This document shows, in pieces, positions 32,972-42,468 of a stretch of 64,000 bases of DNA (position 1 is the stretch's first letter; each line of letters begins with the position of its first letter). A model generated the notes under the pieces. It ran no database searches, was not told the DNA's origin, and saw only the letters and a program-made list of their open reading frames with translations. Position numbers and translations under genes: made by a program. The stretch is from Salinivirgaceae bacterium (lineage in GTDB: Bacteria > Bacteroidota > Bacteroidia > Bacteroidales > Salinivirgaceae). The stretch spans positions 1-64,000 of the forward strand of contig JAQICA010000154.1 of NCBI GenBank assembly GCA_027858775.1, in the 5' to 3' direction.

Positions 32972-34375
32972 ATGAAGCGTATTATTTTTCCCGTATTAAT
33001 GGTCGTAGTGTTGATTTTGGTTTCGTGTTCTACTCCAAACAACGAAACCAAAAGTCAAAAAGTCAAATATGTATTTTACTTCATTGGCGATGGATTATCA
33101 CTTCCACAACTAAGTTTAACAGAAGCATGGATGGCACAAACCACACAAAACCACGGCATGCAACAAACAAATCAAAGCAAGATGCAGGCGCATGGCTGGT
33201 TTTATACCCATGCCAATAATCGGTTTATTACAGGATCGGCTGCGGCAGGGACAGCCCTTGCCACAGGGCAGAAAACCAGCATTAACACTATAGGAAAAAC
33301 AGCCAATCGAACAATAAACCTTGAAAGCATTGCCGTAAAGGCAAAAAAGGTCGGTCGCAAAGTGGGAATTGTTTCATCGGTATCGATCGACCATGCAACA
33401 CCTGCTGCTTTTTATGCCCATGCTGACAAAAGAAATCAGTACTACGCAATTGGTAAACAGCTATTTACTAGTGGGTTTGATTTATTTGCCGGTGGTGGTT
33501 TTAAAGATTCTATCGATGGAGAAAACAACCGTCCCAATTTGTACGAAACACAGTCGGGGTTTACCATTTTACGAACAAACGCGGCTTTTAGCAATGCCAC
33601 AAAAACTGATTTACCGCTCTATTTTGCTCACGAACGACTTACTGAGGGCGCAGCTATGCCTTACGCTATTGATATGGATGACAACGACCTGTCATTGGCC
33701 ACCATTACTGAGAAAAGTATTGAACTGCTCGACAACGAAGAAGGATTTTTTCTGATGGTTGAAGGTGGTAAAATTGACTGGGCTTGTCATGCCAACGATG
33801 CTGCAACAACTGTACACGAAGTTGTAGATTTCGATAATGCCGTGGGTGAGGCCATGGAATTCGCCTCACAACGTCCAAACGAAACGCTAATAGTGGTACT
33901 CGGCGACCATGAAACGGGTGGATTAACGCTAGGAAACAGGGCGTTACACTACGAAACAAACTTTACGTTACTAAATAACCAAATACGATCGCTTGATGCA
34001 CTGGCCGAAGCCATTAAGCCATTGATAAACAAAAAGGCTGGTTTTCAAGAGGCTTTAATGTTTATAGATGAAAATATGGGCTTAGGAACATCTATTGAAT
34101 TGAGTACAGAAGATAAAAATGAATTGGAAAAATCGTGGAACGAATCAATAAACTATAAGCATGCACAAGTAACCTTCTTGTATGGTTCAGTACAGAAATT
34201 TTTACAAACGGCTTTAAACATGCTCAATGAAAAGGCCGGTGTAGGCTGGACTACCGGTTCGCACACCGGACTACCAGTTATTATGCACGCTCACGGCGTT
34301 GGAGCCGACAAATTCGATGGAATTTTAGACAATACCGATATTCCAATATTAATTGAGGAAATAATCCACCAATAA
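32972..34375 (+). CDS. Alkaline phosphatase, lipoprotein form
   Basis: A 467-residue secreted phosphomonoesterase. The signal peptide ends in a lipobox 'LVSC' (C19), so it is likely membrane-anchored. The metal-binding Asp lies in 'FIGDGLS' (D40), the nucleophile Ser in 'TGSAAAGTALATG' (S89), and further metal ligands in 'EGGKIDWACHANDA' (about 265-278), 'LGDHETGGL' (about 310-318) and 'GSHTGLPVIMHAHG' near residue 430. The Asp that precedes the nucleophile Ser in most alkaline phosphatases is Gly (G88) here. Phosphate release outside the cytoplasm is the expected role. No Pho box was recognised. Confidence 0.92.
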   Translation: MKRIIFPVLMVVVLILVSCSTPNNETKSQKVKYVFYFIGDGLSLPQLSLTEAWMAQTTQNHGMQQTNQSKMQAHGWFYTHANNRFITGSAAAGTALATGQKTSINTIGKTANRTINLESIAVKAKKVGRKVGIVSSVSIDHATPAAFYAHADKRNQYYAIGKQLFTSGFDLFAGGGFKDSIDGENNRPNLYETQSGFTILRTNAAFSNATKTDLPLYFAHERLTEGAAMPYAIDMDDNDLSLATITEKSIELLDNEEGFFLMVEGGKIDWACHANDAATTVHEVVDFDNAVGEAMEFASQRPNETLIVVLGDHETGGLTLGNRALHYETNFTLLNNQIRSLDALAEAIKPLINKKAGFQEALMFIDENMGLGTSIELSTEDKNELEKSWNESINYKHAQVTFLYGSVQKFLQTALNMLNEKAGVGWTTGSHTGLPVIMHAHGVGADKFDGILDNTDIPILIEEIIHQ

Positions 34376-34468
34376 TTGCAGGAAGATTAGCAATGGTGAA
34401 ATAAGGTTTCCCAATTGTCCTTTAATGTGGACACATGATTACTATTTAATTCTTCTTACGACCATAAA

Positions 34469-34780
34469 TCATCGTAACCTGTTGATCTGTTCTTTTGTCA
34501 ATCCGGTTAATTCAATTATCTCGGAAACAGGCTTACCTAATTTTAAAGCATTTAATGCAATTTGCTCAATTCCCTTTTCAATTCCTCTTTCAATCCCTTC
34601 AGAAATGCCTTCTTCTTTTGCTGTATCCAAGGAGTTTTTCAAATCACGATAATACTTTAAACTATTCTCATACGAACGTACTTGTTCTGGTGTAAATTTT
34701 GCTATTTCAGCTGCTTCAAACAATTTTTTAAATCCATAATCGGTGAATGGGTTTATGTATTTTTCGACAAACTCAGTCAT
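34469..34780 (-). pseudogene. Internally deleted Rpn/PD-(D/E)XK transposase-nuclease relic
   Basis: A 103-residue reading frame that joins the extreme N-terminus of an Rpn-type (recombination-promoting nuclease / PDDEXK family transposase) protein, 'INPFTDYGFKKLF', directly to the typical C-terminal part, 'FTPEQVRSYENSLKYYRDLKN' region and a Glu/Gly-rich repeat 'GISEGIERGIEKGIEQ', ending in a small helix-turn-helix-like tail. Full-length relatives are about 290 residues; the missing central part carries the nuclease active site. The frame is intact, so a short product could still be made. Rpn C-terminal fragments act as inhibitors of full-length Rpn nucleases in other bacteria, so an antitoxin-like remnant is possible. 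Confidence 0.7.
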
Positions 34781-34894
34781 AGTCTTTTTTTCTGAAAGTT
34801 ACAAAATTTTTGAATAGCAAGTAGTCGCGGTGGCTGAATACATTAACTGTTACAATTTATGGATTAACTCATATCGCTTTAGCTAAATTTGATA

Positions 34895-35527
34895 TCATAT
34901 CACCCACCGTAACACTTCAAACGATTCGGCATATTGCTTTGATACTTGCGTTCCTCTAACGGTTGCCAAGCTAAAGTAGAACTCAGACGACTTATAGAAA
35001 CGTGCATCCTGCGATTGATAAGCTGTAATGGCATCGACTTTAGCCTGTACGTGTTCTTTACGTACATCAACGAATAGTTGGTTCTTCAATTCCAAATCGT
35101 TCCATGGCAGCTCGTAACCCAGCAAACACGTATTTTTAAAAGCCCTTACTCCTTCGTTGTGTATAATCTGATGATCCTGATGTACATCGACCGAATTGGG
35201 AATAAGCACCATATCGGGATTGATTTTCTTTTTCAGACCAATGAGTTCTTCCAAAATATCCTGACGCATTTTGTAAAAATAGCGTACCTCAAAGTTGTAC
35301 TTAAAAATATGGTCTTCGTCCACACCCAATACACGAGCCGATTGCGCCATTTCTTTAAACAACCTGTTGTACTCACTACCCGAAGGCAACGATTTTACAC
35401 AAGGCGAAAATACCGCCCAGTAAACATTAGCTCCCTCCTCCACCATCTTTTTAATGGTGGCTCCCGAAGAAAATTCTATATCGTCGGGATGTGCTCCCAA
35501 CGCTAAAATAGTTTTATTTTTGAACAT
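34895..35527 (-). CDS. PIG-L / LmbE-family deacetylase
   Basis: A 210-residue zinc-dependent N-deacetylase fold. The metal motif 'GAHPDDIEFSSG' (H13, D15, D16) and the second 'HQDH' (116-119) are intact. The family removes N-acetyl groups from GlcNAc-containing glycans or glycolipids, and the context, last gene of a surface-glycan cluster, fits modification of a polysaccharide or lipid-linked sugar. Length is typical (about 210-230). It is read in the same direction as the flippase, 147 bases downstream, so it may have its own promoter. Confidence 0.88.
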   Translation of the reverse strand: MFKNKTILALGAHPDDIEFSSGATIKKMVEEGANVYWAVFSPCVKSLPSGSEYNRLFKEMAQSARVLGVDEDHIFKYNFEVRYFYKMRQDILEELIGLKKKINPDMVLIPNSVDVHQDHQIIHNEGVRAFKNTCLLGYELPWNDLELKNQLFVDVRKEHVQAKVDAITAYQSQDARFYKSSEFYFSLATVRGTQVSKQYAESFEVLRWVI

Positions 35528-35674
35528 ATATACGTGTAATTTTCAAAACAAAATTAATAATATGATTTCTATTTACTATAAAATGTTAGTATAATCGCAC
35601 TATTCCTGTAATTTGACATAATAAGTAAACTTGTTTGCCTTACGCACATCCGAAACCGAATAAACATTATTGGC

Positions 35675-37183
35675 CTATTCTGTTTTTCTTCCGGTTGCCT
35701 CATGAAAATTGTTTTTCCACTTTCCAGGATCTCTCCACTTACGAACAAAGCCCTTCATTGCGAGTAATTCCTGCATATCGTAAAACTTGAAAACATACAA
35801 TAAAACAGGAAATAGTATTAATAAACCGAGTTTAATAACAACAGCAACCACCATTTCTATACCTACTGTAAACCAAGAGATAGCATAAATACTTCCACCA
35901 ATAATAAATAGCAATCCTATTTTCTTTAATTCAAAGGGTATTGGATAAAACTTTTGCGAGTACTTATAAAAAAGTATTGCCAATAATAAATTAGATAAAA
36001 CAGCAGAAACGGCAGCACCATAATACCCAATTATTGGAATGAGAATAATACTGAGGCCAAAACTAAAAACAACCGAAAGTGTGATAATGTACGCATTGTA
36101 CTTCATTTTTTTCGCATAATGCATTCCAAGTGAAAAAACAAATAGCATTCCTTTTAAAATAAACGCTAACGAAATGATAGGAACTACAGCATGAGCCACA
36201 TAATATTCAGATTTATCAGCCATCAATATTAACATCTCGCGTGAAAAAAATGATAAAGCCAAACTGCTTAATATGAGAATAAACGTGTAATATGTAAGTA
36301 TTTTTGAATAAAAGCGTTTTGCTCCGGGTTGATCAAACATTTTAAATGCAATGGGCATAAAACCCAGCTGAAACGATTGAATAAGCAACATATTAATGAC
36401 TCCGGCAATTTTGTACCCCAAACTGTAAATACCTACATCAGAATAACTTAAAAAGTATTTTAATAAATATCGATCGCCCATGGTTAGTAAAAGCATTGAT
36501 ATGCCTGCAAATATTAGTGGAACACCATATCGAAGCATCTCTTTTGTTAGTTCCTTATCGAACCGGAAGCTCATGGAACGGAATATTCTTGGCATAATGG
36601 CTATAAAAACCAATGCACTACCTATAAGTTGGCTTAAAATAACTCCTTCAACTCCCATGTGTTGGTAGGCAATAAAATAAATATTTAATGCTAAAACAAC
36701 AATTACTTTTATAATTACAGTTAAAATATAAAAGGTCGACTTGTTGTCGATTCTTAAATGACTAAGAAACAATTTGTTAAATATTTCAAAGGATGACCAT
36801 AAAAATAGTATATGAAAATAATTACTGAAATTTGTATGATCGAAAAACAATTCCGAAAAGTTATCGGCAAACGGATGCAATAAAAAGTTCATCAGCAATA
36901 CACTAATAAATGTGGTTGCAAATGATATAAACACAATAACTTTACGACGTTCAATTACTTTTTCGGCAGCACCAAATCTTAGTAATGCAGTAGCCATTCG
37001 CAAACCAACAATTACAGTAAGTAACTGACTGGTAACTTCAAGAATCGAAAGCATCCCATACTCTGCACTGGTAAGTTCCGATGTATATAGTGGCAACAAA
37101 ATAAGACCTACAATTTTGGTACTTAGATTACCCAAACTGTAAATAATTGAATGCTTTGCCGTGCTGCGTAGTTTATTGAGCAT
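35675..37183 (-). CDS. Wzx-type polysaccharide flippase (MATE/MOP superfamily)
   Basis: A 502-residue integral membrane protein with about 14 hydrophobic helices. It begins 'RSTAKHSIIYSLGNLSTKIVGLILLPLYT', the pattern of polysaccharide-exporter flippases of the MOP superfamily. The central part has 'MLRYGVPLIFAGISMLLLT', typical of Wzx helix 7. It moves undecaprenyl-linked oligosaccharide units across the inner membrane. The start overlaps the methyltransferase stop by 11 bases. It is strongly AT-rich, as is usual for Wzx genes. The presence of Wzx without an obvious Wzy here suggests the polymerase is elsewhere or the product is short. Confidence 0.9.
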   Translation of the reverse strand: MLNKLRSTAKHSIIYSLGNLSTKIVGLILLPLYTSELTSAEYGMLSILEVTSQLLTVIVGLRMATALLRFGAAEKVIERRKVIVFISFATTFISVLLMNFLLHPFADNFSELFFDHTNFSNYFHILFLWSSFEIFNKLFLSHLRIDNKSTFYILTVIIKVIVVLALNIYFIAYQHMGVEGVILSQLIGSALVFIAIMPRIFRSMSFRFDKELTKEMLRYGVPLIFAGISMLLLTMGDRYLLKYFLSYSDVGIYSLGYKIAGVINMLLIQSFQLGFMPIAFKMFDQPGAKRFYSKILTYYTFILILSSLALSFFSREMLILMADKSEYYVAHAVVPIISLAFILKGMLFVFSLGMHYAKKMKYNAYIITLSVVFSFGLSIILIPIIGYYGAAVSAVLSNLLLAILFYKYSQKFYPIPFELKKIGLLFIIGGSIYAISWFTVGIEMVVAVVIKLGLLILFPVLLYVFKFYDMQELLAMKGFVRKWRDPGKWKNNFHEATGRKTE

Positions 37184-37793
37184 TATCTACCTTTTGAAAA
37201 ACAAAATAACACAATGACTGAAATTTATGATGTGCCTTTAATTGAAAACCATTCGATAAAAAAACTTCGATAATGCGTTTTCGTGTGTACGATTTATAAT
37301 CGATTTCCCAGAAATGAAGTTTTGTAAGAATTTTATTGCGTTTTGTGGCAATCTGAAAATCATTTATCTTAAATAGTTTCAAATTAAGGGATAATCGAAA
37401 TCTAAGTTTTTCGTTTCGTGGTAGTGAAACAAACATTGTTTTGTTACAAATTGCTGATAAATTATGAATGGCTTTTTCAAATGCATCGAAAGGTAAATGC
37501 TCAAATATTTCGAACGCTAGAATATGATCAAATCTTTCATTCGATTGATAATCGATAATATTGGCAACTATATCAGGTGATTTTTCAGCATCTATATCAA
37601 TAGTTTTCACATTAAAATTACGTGATTTAAGATAATTGGAGGTAAATTTAGATCCAACCCCTATTTCGAGTATCTGATCGGTTGGTTGAATGAGCCCTTC
37701 CATTATTTTTTGCTGGTGCCAATAATAGCGCCAATGGTTTTCAGTTTCTAGCTTATGAATCCAATCTGATGAGTAGTGATGTGAATTTTCCAT
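37173..37793 (-). CDS. Class I SAM-dependent methyltransferase
   Basis: A 206-residue methyltransferase. Motif I is 'ILEIGVGSKFT' (about 42-52), followed by the acidic 'VKTIDIDAEKSPDIVANIID' and motif 'FDHILAFEIFEHLPFDAFEKAIHNL' (about 88-112), characteristic of family 11/23 methyltransferases. The C-terminal half has no recognisable substrate domain. It overlaps the flippase start by 11 bases and follows the deacetylase by 8 bases, so it probably methylates the glycan, or its carrier, made by this cluster (inference). Confidence 0.85.
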   Translation of the reverse strand: MENSHHYSSDWIHKLETENHWRYYWHQQKIMEGLIQPTDQILEIGVGSKFTSNYLKSRNFNVKTIDIDAEKSPDIVANIIDYQSNERFDHILAFEIFEHLPFDAFEKAIHNLSAICNKTMFVSLPRNEKLRFRLSLNLKLFKINDFQIATKRNKILTKLHFWEIDYKSYTRKRIIEVFLSNGFQLKAHHKFQSLCYFVFQKVDNAQ

Positions 37794-37801
37794 GTTAAAA
37801 A

Positions 37802-39163
37802 TTACAAGATGTTTATTAAATCCCTCCCTAAAACAATATCAGGCTTATCGTCGATGATGGTCTTTAATGCATTTCCATAAAATGTAGAAATTTCTGGATA
37901 TAAACGATCATCGAAAAAACTATTGTGCCACAAAAATGTAAAAAGTCCGTGAAACTTACTCACTTCCCTCGTTAATTTTTTTATTTGAACCAATGCCTGC
38001 TCGTTTGTTAGTTGTCGGTAACTAAACAGGGTTCCATCCATTACAATTAATGGGAATTCCCAAACATCGATTATGCGTTCTTCTTCAAAATCGTAAAGCT
38101 TAAAAGGCAAACAATAACTATTTCGAAACCCTTCGTGTCCGGCAAAACCTAACGTTGAATCGTATTTTAACGCTAATTTTTCTTGTATTAAATGTGTTTG
38201 CGGCATATTAAACATAAGCCTGTGCTGCCGACCGCCAATAACATTACGACAGGTCAGGTTATTTAATTTACTTAAAACATCTTGCATAGCACTGGAATTG
38301 TGCGCCGACCGGATGGTTCCATGAATTCCTACTTCATGGCCATTTGTTTCAAGGAATTCGATTAGTTTACGAATGCGGGATTCCGAAAAATTATAATACG
38401 AATCCGCGGGAGAATCATTCGTTAAAAAATACCAGGCAGACCGCAGTCCAAGATCCTTCTCTATTTGGTGCAACTGAGCAAAGTTCCAAAAACTGTTTTT
38501 CCTATAAAAAATATTGATAGCGTTGAATAAATAGGTCAAATTAGCTTTCAGCAAGCGGCTATATGCGATTTTTGCTGGTGCGAACTTCAATAATTGCTTA
38601 ATTTTAAATATGCTGTCGGTAAAATTAAATTGGTCAATCTTATCAACATCGTGAGTAAGGAAAAAACCGTAATTATCGAATAATTTTCTTCGAGCAAATG
38701 GAATGTGGTTTCGTTGGCAAAATTCTTCAAGAGCTGTTATAATTTTCTCGAAATAATAATTGACAATGGGTTTTTCGATGATATCCAATTGAGCCTGCAC
38801 CGATTTTTCGTATGGAAAACGCCCCAATATGTCTTTTTCAGGCGAGTTATACTCCTGGTATCCAGATAGCAGATAAAACGTAGATTTTAGCAAATCATGT
38901 TCAAAATACAAACTATTGCCTTCGAAACGATAAAAAGTTTTTGTATTAGACATTGGGAATAACACAGGTATCTCATCAATAACCAAAACATCGTTCAATC
39001 GAAGAGAGTGTTCCGATAAAGGAAATAATACACACGGCAAGGCATTGGCATCACCAGTTTCATCAAAAACAAAGCGCTTTTTTAAATCATCACTTACAGC
39101 ACAGCTTTTAAACAAGTGATAAAGTACATAGCCTATTCTGTTCTGGTGCAATAGTTTATTCAT
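37802..39163 (-). CDS. Polysaccharide deacetylase family protein
   Basis: A 453-residue protein of the NodB-like fold seen in Bacteroidota glycan clusters. The N-terminal part (about 1-160) is the extra domain that goes with this family ('LNDVLVIDEIPVLFP'). The catalytic half has 'FFLTHDVDKID' (metal Asp pair, about 168-178), 'NGHEVGIHGTIRSAHN' (His-containing motif, about 275-290), 'GFAGHEGFRNSYCLPF' and 'FLWHNSFFDD' (His, about 420). It resembles the gene at 50024-51328, so the two clusters share this enzyme type. The exact N- or O-deacetylation target is not known. Confidence 0.85.
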   Translation of the reverse strand: MNKLLHQNRIGYVLYHLFKSCAVSDDLKKRFVFDETGDANALPCVLFPLSEHSLRLNDVLVIDEIPVLFPMSNTKTFYRFEGNSLYFEHDLLKSTFYLLSGYQEYNSPEKDILGRFPYEKSVQAQLDIIEKPIVNYYFEKIITALEEFCQRNHIPFARRKLFDNYGFFLTHDVDKIDQFNFTDSIFKIKQLLKFAPAKIAYSRLLKANLTYLFNAINIFYRKNSFWNFAQLHQIEKDLGLRSAWYFLTNDSPADSYYNFSESRIRKLIEFLETNGHEVGIHGTIRSAHNSSAMQDVLSKLNNLTCRNVIGGRQHRLMFNMPQTHLIQEKLALKYDSTLGFAGHEGFRNSYCLPFKLYDFEEERIIDVWEFPLIVMDGTLFSYRQLTNEQALVQIKKLTREVSKFHGLFTFLWHNSFFDDRLYPEISTFYGNALKTIIDDKPDIVLGRDLINIL

Positions 39164-39249
39164 CCTTACATCATTTTAATTTTTGCAAACAATAATATAT
39201 CCATTACAACAGTTCATTCATTTCATTTAAAACAGTAAAGCGTTCAAAG

Positions 39250-40212
39250 CTATTTCTCCTTAATACTCCGGTACAAGCAGGAAAGGAATTTTACCGGAAG
39301 GCTTCTTTGATCTTTTTCAATGGTAAAAAACTGTTGCTGAACTGAACCAAATGAGCTAAAATATCTTTCAATAGGCTTAATCATGCTTCCCTCAAAATTA
39401 AAGTCCAGGTTCATCTGCAAAGCGTCTTGTATGGCCGTCCACATGAGCAAAGCAGTAGCTCCACCGCTGCGCAATTCAGGGTCTGAGCCACCCATAAGGT
39501 AATAGGCTGTATTAGAATCAAAAACCACATAAATGGCCGCATGCAATTGCCCCTCGCTGTCGTAAGCCATATAAATTTTTCTAACCCCGTGCTCCAGGCA
39601 CGCTGTATCTATTGCTCTAACCAAATCGAACGGATAGGGAATTTTTTTTTCTTGCCTTTCAAATGTTTTTTTATTTAGTGCATAAAAAATCTCTATATCT
39701 TCTGACAAAGAAACGGTTAATTCTTTTTTTGCTTTTTGAATATTACGACGAATGCTTCCGGCCATTTCGCGCCAAACAGAAGCGCTATCAAACAATTTGG
39801 AAATTATATAGGTATAACGTGTAGTTTGCTTAAAACCATTCCAGTAAAAAGGCAACCAATTAACAAAAGTTGGAGAAAAATTTTGTTTAAAATAGGCAAA
39901 ATTTGGCAAGCTATTAATAAGTTGTTCCATCGTTTTTTTCTCGAACGACAAACGCGTAGCATATTTTTGGTCATCGGGATATTTTATGTAAGGCCCTAAA
40001 AACTGGGTTAGCATAGGTTGCATTGAATAACGGCCATTATGGCTCAAGCTATAAGGCATAGCTGCGTGTATGTGTTGTCCTTTTTGAACCAACACAACAT
40101 CCCAATTATCGTTACACACAGCATCGAGCCACCAGGGTTGTAAAAATATTGGTATCTCCTTTTCAATGCTACAAAAGTTTATGTATACCTCTTTATTTGT
40201 CATATTTTTCAA
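39250..40212 (-). CDS. FemAB/GNAT-like acyltransferase
   Basis: A 320-residue protein with a double GNAT fold. It begins 'EIPIFLQPWWLDAVCNDNWDVVLVQ', typical of the Bacteroidota FemAB-like/peptidoglycan-bridge acyltransferases, and has 'GSIRRNIQKAKKELTVSLSED' (about 160-180) and 'YYLMGGSDPELRSGGATALLMW' (about 245-266), where the acyl donor site is expected. It overlaps the sulfotransferase stop by 20 bases; a start at 40203 is possible. It likely transfers an acyl or aminoacyl group to a sugar of the exported glycan (inference). Confidence 0.8.
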   Translation of the reverse strand: MKNMTNKEVYINFCSIEKEIPIFLQPWWLDAVCNDNWDVVLVQKGQHIHAAMPYSLSHNGRYSMQPMLTQFLGPYIKYPDDQKYATRLSFEKKTMEQLINSLPNFAYFKQNFSPTFVNWLPFYWNGFKQTTRYTYIISKLFDSASVWREMAGSIRRNIQKAKKELTVSLSEDIEIFYALNKKTFERQEKKIPYPFDLVRAIDTACLEHGVRKIYMAYDSEGQLHAAIYVVFDSNTAYYLMGGSDPELRSGGATALLMWTAIQDALQMNLDFNFEGSMIKPIERYFSSFGSVQQQFFTIEKDQRSLPVKFLSCLYRSIKEK

Positions 40213-41116
40213 TCGCTTTTATTAACTTTTCCTGTTCCGCACCGGTTAAGGTAGAGAAAGTACCTCTTACTGAAAATGTACTAAAGTTCGATTTCTTTGG
40301 TTTTACGGTTAATCTATTTGCTTCAAAAAATGTGGCTAGTTGTTTGAGTATTTTGTTGGGTTCGTTACATAGCTCCTCATACCGTACATGTAAATAATTA
40401 CAATCCAATGCGTTCACATCCTCAATAATATTCCTCTTTAAGAAGTGTAATTGTGCTATTATCTGCTCATAACCATCAAGTTGCACAAGATTATTAATTT
40501 CTTTTGGCATCACCCCAAGCCATTTATCAACACTTCCCACTTTCTTTTTACGCATTTGAACTATCGAAGCAGCATTTTCCTTAATATCTCGCTCAATATG
40601 AAGGAACAATGCATCTGGAAATACATGGTTAAGGGCACGAATTCGCACACAGTTTTTTACATTTTTGTTAACAAACGGTGCGCCTATAATCTGCTCAATA
40701 TGTGCAATAGTTTGATAGATGATTTTGGTTTGCGCCAATGATAAAAAATGCTCATCAACATAATTATAGTGATGGCCTTTCTCCGTAGGAAACCATCTGT
40801 TCCAAAACCTGCCGGCCTCGCCGGGAGCAAACGCTCCCTCGGGATGCCCATAATTGCTATTAAATCCTTCGTTATCGGAGTCGAATTTATGCCGTTTTTT
40901 TTCTGTAACTGTAACCGGAGCCCATGGAATATTTGCAGCATATTCGGTAAAATATGCGAAGTGCCATGCTTGTGTTATAAGTTGATACAACAGTGTCGTG
41001 CCGCTACGAGGTGCGCCAACAATAAATACTGGGCTATTTTTCAGTTTGAGTGAGTTATGTCGCATTTTTATTGCTTCTAGCGGCCCTAGAATGTATTTGT
41101 ATATCTGTGGTATCAT
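40193..41116 (-). CDS. PAPS-dependent sulfotransferase
   Basis: A 307-residue sulfotransferase. The 5'-phosphosulfate loop 'GAPRSGTTLLYQL' (34-46) and the 3'-phosphate-binding region with 'HIERDIKENAASIVQMR' (about 182-198) are visible, followed by 'LHVRYEELCNEPNKILKQLATFF' (about 253-275), a C-terminal signature of the family. It would sulfate a hydroxyl group of a glycan in this cluster, using PAPS from the cytoplasm. Sulfated surface glycans are less often described in bacteria than in algae or animals. No PAPS-forming genes are present in the window. Confidence 0.88.
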   Translation of the reverse strand: MIPQIYKYILGPLEAIKMRHNSLKLKNSPVFIVGAPRSGTTLLYQLITQAWHFAYFTEYAANIPWAPVTVTEKKRHKFDSDNEGFNSNYGHPEGAFAPGEAGRFWNRWFPTEKGHHYNYVDEHFLSLAQTKIIYQTIAHIEQIIGAPFVNKNVKNCVRIRALNHVFPDALFLHIERDIKENAASIVQMRKKKVGSVDKWLGVMPKEINNLVQLDGYEQIIAQLHFLKRNIIEDVNALDCNYLHVRYEELCNEPNKILKQLATFFEANRLTVKPKKSNFSTFSVRGTFSTLTGAEQEKLIKAIEKYDK

Positions 41117-41132
41117 GTATTAAATCATATTC

Positions 41133-42314
41133 TTATAAATTCTTATATAGCGCTATTAAGTTTTGTTCCGTAATTGACCACAAATACTTTTTCTTCAAAA
41201 CAGAAAAGCCACCTTTCAGGGCATCTCTATTGTTTAGTATTACTGACAATTTATTTACAAAATCATCAGGATTATCGTGTTCATAGGTTACTCCTATCTT
41301 TTCGGTCTCGACAACCCGCTGAACCGATTTGCAATTACTTGTCAATATTGGTTTATTGCTTAACATGTACTCGTACAATTTGTTGGGCGAAGAATTATCT
41401 GTTTGCTCCGATTTTAAATGAGGAATTAATGCAATATCGGATTTCATAAGCATGCTAAAAACTTCTTTATAGGGCTTATGTCCATGAAAAGTCACATAGT
41501 CTGCAACTTGAAGTTCCTGCGCTAAGTGCCTAAGATGGTGTACATAACTACCATCTCCCACAATCCAAAGTCGCATTTTGGGATATTTTGTAATGACTTT
41601 TGGTAATGCATTTATAACAATTTGTAAGCCTCTGTGCTTGTTTATTCCACCTGAATAAAACAGCGTTAGGAATTCGGGATTGGAATTACCAGAAAAACTA
41701 TCGAGCATAGCGTCGGTTAAAGTATTTTCTACTTCATAAATCATGTCTCGGTTGACTCCCAATGCATGAATTCTATCGCCCATTTCTTGTACTACGACCA
41801 CCACAGCATCGGCAAGGTGGGTCATTTTTTTTTCATAATTTCGCCATTGTTTATTTGATGACAGTATTCGCCCCATAAACGTATTGGTATGGTGAGCAAT
41901 TTCCATGGCGGCCGGCCAATTCTCATGTAAATCAAGCACAAAATGGAGTTTAAATTCACGCTTCATTTCGTATCCAATTTTTGCAAGTGGCAAATCATGA
42001 ACATGTATAGCATCAAAGGCATGAGTACTGAGAATATCACGAATATAGTTTCGCCAAAAATTGAAATAAATCGGAAATTTCAAACATCCTACACTCGATT
42101 TGAATACAACATTTGAAATTTTACGTCTGAATACTTGACACCCAGTTGTTAGCATTTCTTCTTTTTCAAATAGTCGCTTATGCGAAATAGTTGCAATACT
42201 AACCGAATGCCCTGCTTTAATCAGCGTATCAATCTCTTTCTCAACCCGTATATCGTGTGGAAATTCTTTTTCAAGAAGCATTAAAATATTCACAGCAGCC
42301 CTTTTTTTAATCAT
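41133..42314 (-). CDS. Glycosyltransferase family 4
   Basis: A 393-residue GT-B-fold glycosyltransferase. The N-terminal Rossmann half shows 'NILMLLEKEFPHDIRVEKEIDTLIKAGHSVSI' (about 9-40), a typical GT4 start. The C-terminal half has 'FLTLFYSGGINKHRGLQIVINALPKV' (about 212-237), 'LWIVGDGSY', and 'SDIALIPHLKSEQTDNSSPNKLYEYMLSNKPI' near 300-330, including the EX7E-like donor-binding motif. It is first in the minus-strand glycan cluster and ends 16 bases before the sulfotransferase start. The sugar donor is unknown. Confidence 0.88.
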   Translation of the reverse strand: MIKKRAAVNILMLLEKEFPHDIRVEKEIDTLIKAGHSVSIATISHKRLFEKEEMLTTGCQVFRRKISNVVFKSSVGCLKFPIYFNFWRNYIRDILSTHAFDAIHVHDLPLAKIGYEMKREFKLHFVLDLHENWPAAMEIAHHTNTFMGRILSSNKQWRNYEKKMTHLADAVVVVVQEMGDRIHALGVNRDMIYEVENTLTDAMLDSFSGNSNPEFLTLFYSGGINKHRGLQIVINALPKVITKYPKMRLWIVGDGSYVHHLRHLAQELQVADYVTFHGHKPYKEVFSMLMKSDIALIPHLKSEQTDNSSPNKLYEYMLSNKPILTSNCKSVQRVVETEKIGVTYEHDNPDDFVNKLSVILNNRDALKGGFSVLKKKYLWSITEQNLIALYKNL

Positions 42315-42468
42315 AATTTAACCGACAAAGCTAACATTTTTCTATTTATTGTTTTATATATTCAATAGATAACAGTGTTTTTAAGTGTTTAGAACGATTT
42401 TTTTTTCTAATTAAATATTGCACGATAATTGCAGCTCCGGGATCATATCAACAAAATATTTTACAACC

